NCBI GenBank assembly: GCA_023394875.1
Contig: JAEXAB010000004.1
Span: 310,001-374,000, forward strand
Origin: Bacillota bacterium
GTDB taxonomy: Bacteria; Bacillota; Clostridia; Christensenellales; DTU072
Direction: 5' to 3'
DNA: 64,000 nucleotides
The notes beneath the pieces are model-generated. The model ran no database searches. It was not told the origin of the DNA and was given only the letters and a program-made list of their open reading frames with translations. The first letter of the stretch is position 1, and each line of letters starts with the position of its first letter. The position numbers and the translations under genes were made by a program. Shown here piece after piece: positions 62,401-64,000 of this stretch.

Positions 62401-64000
62401 TGCCTTCGGAATCTATCATATATTTATGCTGATTGATATCGGTAATATATTTGGGATTATTTACGTTATAAACAACTTCGCTCTCGCCGTATATTCTGAC
62501 CGCTTTTGTAAGATATACGTGTACTTCCTTTGCATGAACGGTTACTTCGAAATCAAAAGAAACAGGAAGGTAGTTGGTGGTGGAAGGTAAAGACAACCTC
62601 AGAATATAGATACCCGACAAAGTAAGGTTAATTACGTTCGGATTTGATAAGTCATAAATAGAATGGTCGTGAGAACTATCGGTACAACTAAAAGTGAAAT
62701 CAATAACGCTTATCAATTCGCTAGGCGGTTGGGTTATTTCCAAATATTCTTTATGGTTGTTAAATTTCACTCTTCCGCTTGAAAATAGCATACTGAGATT
62801 GGAAGTACCGTTATACTCCATATGATTATCGCCGTTTTCTCCTTCAACGATAATAACGTCGGAATCGGGAGTTAGTTTTTCTATATACAAATAAGCATAC
62901 TGCGGAGCGGTAGGCACAAATATATAGTTAGGCGCAATTTCATGTCCATCACTGAATTCCAAACGATATAAATCACTTGGCGAAAGGCTTGCGTTGGTGG
63001 TTTTGTTAATATCCACGTTTTTGACGGAATCAAACCAACTGAAAAGCAAGGAAGTGTTAAGGGGTATGTCTACGTGTTGATCCGAACTCATATCGGTCAT
63101 AAAGCTTCTAAGCGTTGTGTTTGTTTCGTCCCAACGGAATCCTTCACCTGCCATAAAGCCGGTTATTTCTACAATCGCGTAGTTGTATATACCAAACGCG
63201 CTTAGCTCGTCTTCATAGCAATAGCCAGACATTGAGTTAAAAGGCTCGTCAACAGAACTGCCGTAAAAATAATATAGATCCTTTGTCAAAATAACGCCCG
63301 AAAACTTGGCTGTACCTGCGATAGCTACTCTGACTACAACGTATAAGGGTTGGTTAAATTTCCTTGTGTAATTGGTGCGTAAAAATTTTATTTGCAAAGA
63401 TAACGGATTTATTTTACCTTTAGTAATATCGGTAATACCGCTGTTGTTGATATAATTTACGGTGTTAATTTCGTAACTGGCAATAAGATTATCAAGATCC
63501 TGGTCTTCATAACCTATTTTCGCTTTGAGGAAATAATTGTAATTAATAGGAATATTTATTCCAACTCCCGCGGTTGAATACTGCGCGCTATAGCCAAGTT
63601 CAATCATAACCGCGTCCGATGCAATTATATTGCTTGCCGATGCCGAAAAAGCCGATAATTTCTTGTTGCCGTCATAAGTTTTTTCCACTGCGCATTGATT
63701 AATGGTAAGCTGCACTTCTCTACGCAGTATTTTTAAGTTCAGAATATTGTCTGTAGTAATTGAAATAGTAGCTTTGGAGGAGCCGAATGACTCTGGGATG
63801 CTAAAACTATAATCGGGATTTTGCATTACTTGTACGTTATTTCCCGAAGAGAAATAGACATAAATATCAAAATAGAAATAATAGTCTTCTGCCGCGTATA
63901 GACGACCGGAATATGAATAATATTCCTGCCCGTCCATATCGGTAAATATTTTTGTATGCTGTGTATCGCCCGGTAGCAGCTTTCTTCCTACTTTCGGTAT
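56450..64000 (-). CDS. Partial giant MBG/YDG-repeat surface protein with an 18-residue tandem repeat block
   Basis: The frame stays open to the window edge, so the apparent ATG at 63937 is internal and the N-terminus is missing (at least 2516 residues). Repeated MBG/YDG-like modules have K.YDG or K.YG starts (EKTYDGNKKLS, VRIYGESE, KVYDGDNSAYP, TKTYDGYTRIP). Near residues 1290-1780 lies a block of about 25 copies of an 18-residue repeat, described separately. The C-terminus has a membrane helix (LYVGIAVGVVLVGIALILV) and the tail RKRA, so it is anchored at its C-terminal end. The sequence before the anchor (GDYLCFYSNSLEAFCILT) matches a module of the 55293 protein. Probable adhesin or scaffold. 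Confidence 0.85.
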   Translation of the reverse strand: MPKVGRKLLPGDTQHTKIFTDMDGQEYYSYSGRLYAAEDYYFYFDIYVYFSSGNNVQVMQNPDYSFSIPESFGSSKATISITTDNILNLKILRREVQLTINQCAVEKTYDGNKKLSAFSASASNIIASDAVMIELGYSAQYSTAGVGINIPINYNYFLKAKIGYEDQDLDNLIASYEINTVNYINNSGITDITKGKINPLSLQIKFLRTNYTRKFNQPLYVVVRVAIAGTAKFSGVILTKDLYYFYGSSVDEPFNSMSGYCYEDELSAFGIYNYAIVEITGFMAGEGFRWDETNTTLRSFMTDMSSDQHVDIPLNTSLLFSWFDSVKNVDINKTTNASLSPSDLYRLEFSDGHEIAPNYIFVPTAPQYAYLYIEKLTPDSDVIIVEGENGDNHMEYNGTSNLSMLFSSGRVKFNNHKEYLEITQPPSELISVIDFTFSCTDSSHDHSIYDLSNPNVINLTLSGIYILRLSLPSTTNYLPVSFDFEVTVHAKEVHVYLTKAVRIYGESEVVYNVNNPKYITDINQHKYMIDSEGNIVEENGNVVYIYTESGNIVEGNFVLYQGLITGDYFGSDLSTDNLADVAVNPGNSNAGIFISAISIGGASKHNYAFNYHPTTLYVIRKELSISAAPVQEKAYTGFEMYPDYTINGGVGNLGMYVIGRIVDGVPIYDETEDETKTSIVDVGVYILKVFAKPRVEDEVNYKTSNERLVIALTIREQEVTLVTQNNYDAKEYDSDYYYLGNFNQYFTGTTAVAQYSWGYVFISNAVKAGGVTVYQAVDALGNLLYLKDQDGNVVKDILGNDVPLWDIRDSAEYTLTVTAIITNTANTYFSDGEGGKIYTLYFTLSLEITKSSALTFTLITSEGTYSTTTSLGYDGTYNLVYNGNEATFNYSLYAGGFDYSSGEVPVTSALNGILYSYNNNIYNFGATNGYDHNAANNIPNKISGIVYNNILNRSKLLNVGTYTIRFYINTEGSVNYNANFMSLEYLYEFVVLPASLRIYIDFDEGYGPYKIYGQDNSEVEEHVIYRYSGWIGTDGENPDILSQIVPPTIDWSDVGNTPVAGDHYFIRPIGGIAPSNYVFDPESPSISFTVKKAESWIIVYGFYDDDTERYTDFNVYSGTRQQPNVIRMAGLNPIDTAIEAIGEDGIKIVLEGGFIGLDKNNILPKDIDRSITKCQDVGKYVFSISVIASTNYNAVTKAYYYYEVTKAELELVFVVQEFDGENYTVTEVRGYSSKVYDGDNSAYPTFTIQYKGFVGEDDTVNSYKNVLQIMHVDNLVYVIVGETTYRTFEKNFISVTDGQGRYIRDSQGNYIMLNVKGNYIKDSAGNYIPVTAIVGNYYKDGEEFKFVNGTHIKNYDNNYLEVRNIVGQYILDENDNYVLLTEIQGKYVFDLTSGKYIDINDTFMLTEDNAYVNINNLVAKYYKDESGGFVKVTEAVAKYIKDFEGNYVNIALAQGSYNKNEAGEYVLVPLGDGAYILDEDGNYLLVDTLAGKYVKDFEGNYFELNDLKAIYVKDKDGRFFVLTDLKVCPFIQNESANYVRATYLTDISDNTIFFFKDSEDNYIDCANAIGTHILSEGEVFIKVRTYMGNLLTFYAPYVRDESGDYRRFDSLTPNYIKGKDGNYYLISEVELTHIRNSVGDYIKVIDNLGKSIKDENGNTYIITENAAIYFCDESGEYFTRNQLTAVYVRIYGGEYIRIVGDYIRLEDFSYVRNDKAVGNYIKDSNGNYLKIKDENGETLTEVYGNYILNASGHFVEVGAGNGTHILDEFGEYIRVNANYNLKYNGIEKLGLINPVYEIFDTDGALTPVDVDIYNIRIKKSDVYGYSKNYDINVKYKQAGEEIIYPELEITKRPIDVTYSSNMVTKTYDGYTRIPDGAVTNRNYVFKKTMQGGVEVTNSGLIEGDIVNLRYNSSLSSFIRKDVFDSNGQPTQNYVKLYGYNIDNNNYVLQASGIQVDENGNYILLLANITPASATIRFIDEYGRNITNKLEVVYDAQTHAVNAIVQGVRLDDSSYETISYSINYSCANSNYNSAEPPKNAETYIVTLTINELNYVSTQKVVDLVIQKATVEIVFGGDVIGTYGSIVKGLTAEARGVGGYLQILNVLYYDVNGINIPDISAAAAGTYEAVATHQESTNFRLSSKTETFTVKRRDMNLYYGLSSTYNYTGVPIAPDVYFMYNGIKHTPELMFEVKNGNNFVPYNYGENALSASYPKDVGIYRVKAVNRLQNFNIADNYWTEFSIVPVNVVVGVADITVLANAAYTFNYVFQGAVNGESARAIFTKEPSFRYYRAADNALLAQRPETAGLYRVEPYGAESSNYVLTYKFGMLAINNSKLLAGDNNQTEKVVVSGSFAADVSLITREISNANYSNYLTTFDVFKLSNTEYFGYNVSKIFYLSLSDGSVKSADNGELFIKLYVPELFNKADVAHAKEYSNIKLANDGLYYVAHINAQGEVNVIEAYRDGDYLCFYSNSLEAFCILTTEKISSGKNDDWILYVGIAVGVVLVGIALILVRKRA
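58665..60126 (-). repeat. Tandem array of about 25 degenerate 54-bp units encoding an 18-residue repeat
   Basis: The encoded consensus is [KN]-Y-[IV]-[KLR]-[DN]-x-x-G-[NE]-Y-[VIL]-x-[VIL]-x-x-x-x-G. Clear 18-residue units include NYIKDSAGNYIPVTAIVG, QYILDENDNYVLLTEIQG and AYILDEDGNYLLVDTLAG. Some units are shortened, extended or fused. Copies have diverged in sequence while keeping frame and period, so the array is old and selected as protein. It lies within one MBG/YDG-like module (flanks TFTIQYKGF and NYNLKYNG). Confidence 0.8.

Noticed and set aside
63935..63937. ATG as the start codon of the 56450 surface protein gene
   Set aside because: The same frame continues without a stop for 21 codons to the window edge and no ribosome-binding site is present; the gene is truncated by the window.
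1..64000. Recoded genetic code (TGA as Trp)
   Set aside because: TGA ends several well-bounded genes (for example hemZ and the 55293 gene) at expected lengths.

Overview
The window is AT-rich DNA from a Gram-positive-type bacterium, most likely an uncultured member of the Bacillota (class Clostridia). The evidence is gene content and order: ylxM-ffh-rpsP-khpA-rimM-trmD-rbgA-rnhB as in Bacillus/Clostridium, rpsO-pnp, a ParE most like Gram-positive ParE, HemZ- and HemW-type radical SAM proteins, strong GGAGG ribosome-binding sites, vegetative TTGACA/TATAAT promoters with 17-bp spacers, and many N-terminal lipoboxes. TGA acts as a normal stop. I see no rRNA, tRNA, CRISPR array, insertion sequence or prophage. 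No gene-free stretch exceeds about 200 bases.

Layout, left to right. (1) 1-7495, minus strand: the signal-recognition/ribosome-maturation operon (ylxM to yraN), then rplS under its own promoter, then a truncated membrane protein resembling a GT-C glycosyltransferase. (2) 7538-10961, plus strand: a ribbon-helix-helix protein followed by clpB, divergent from ylxM-ffh. (3) 10964-13884, minus: lepA-hemW. (4) 14041-15570, plus: a LUD-domain protein, a glycerophosphodiesterase and a 35-residue membrane peptide. (5) 15605-22988, minus: rpsO-pnp and a 1594-residue LRR/InlB-repeat/GLUG lipoprotein. (6) 23068-27651, minus: thyA-folA-icd-MBL hydrolase-hemZ. (7) 27799-31569, plus: a lone 1256-residue helicase-nuclease fusion. 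(8) 31606-40814, minus: an uncharacterised lipoprotein, proS, a small Ig-like lipoprotein, the topoisomerase pair parE-parC and an uncharacterised gene predicted to be leaderless. (9) 40901-43736: a GH36-like alpha-galactosidase and, divergently, a membrane-anchored phosphodiesterase-fold protein that has lost its catalytic residues. (10) 43790-64000, minus: a 20-kb cell-surface locus of three genes.

The surface locus is the most unusual part. It encodes a 3806-residue lipoprotein built from Ig-like and MBG/YDG-type modules, a 385-residue protein with membrane segments at both ends, and a protein of more than 2516 residues (its start lies outside the window) with a C-terminal membrane anchor. 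The last protein holds about 25 tandem copies of an 18-residue Y-I-K-D-x-x-G-N-Y repeat, apparently inserted inside one Ig-like module. The two membrane-anchored genes overlap by one base (TAATG) and the lipoprotein has its own promoter. I infer one cell-surface adhesion or scaffold assembly, with the LRR lipoprotein, the small Ig-like lipoprotein and the GT-C-like protein possibly belonging to the same envelope repertoire.

Most other genes are translation, folding, DNA-topology and nucleotide-metabolism housekeeping. Candidate new biology there is the RHH gene in front of clpB (a place where CtsR or HrcA control would be usual), the hairpin that combines a terminator with the ribosome-binding site of the 35-residue ORF, and the pseudo-glycerophosphodiesterase.
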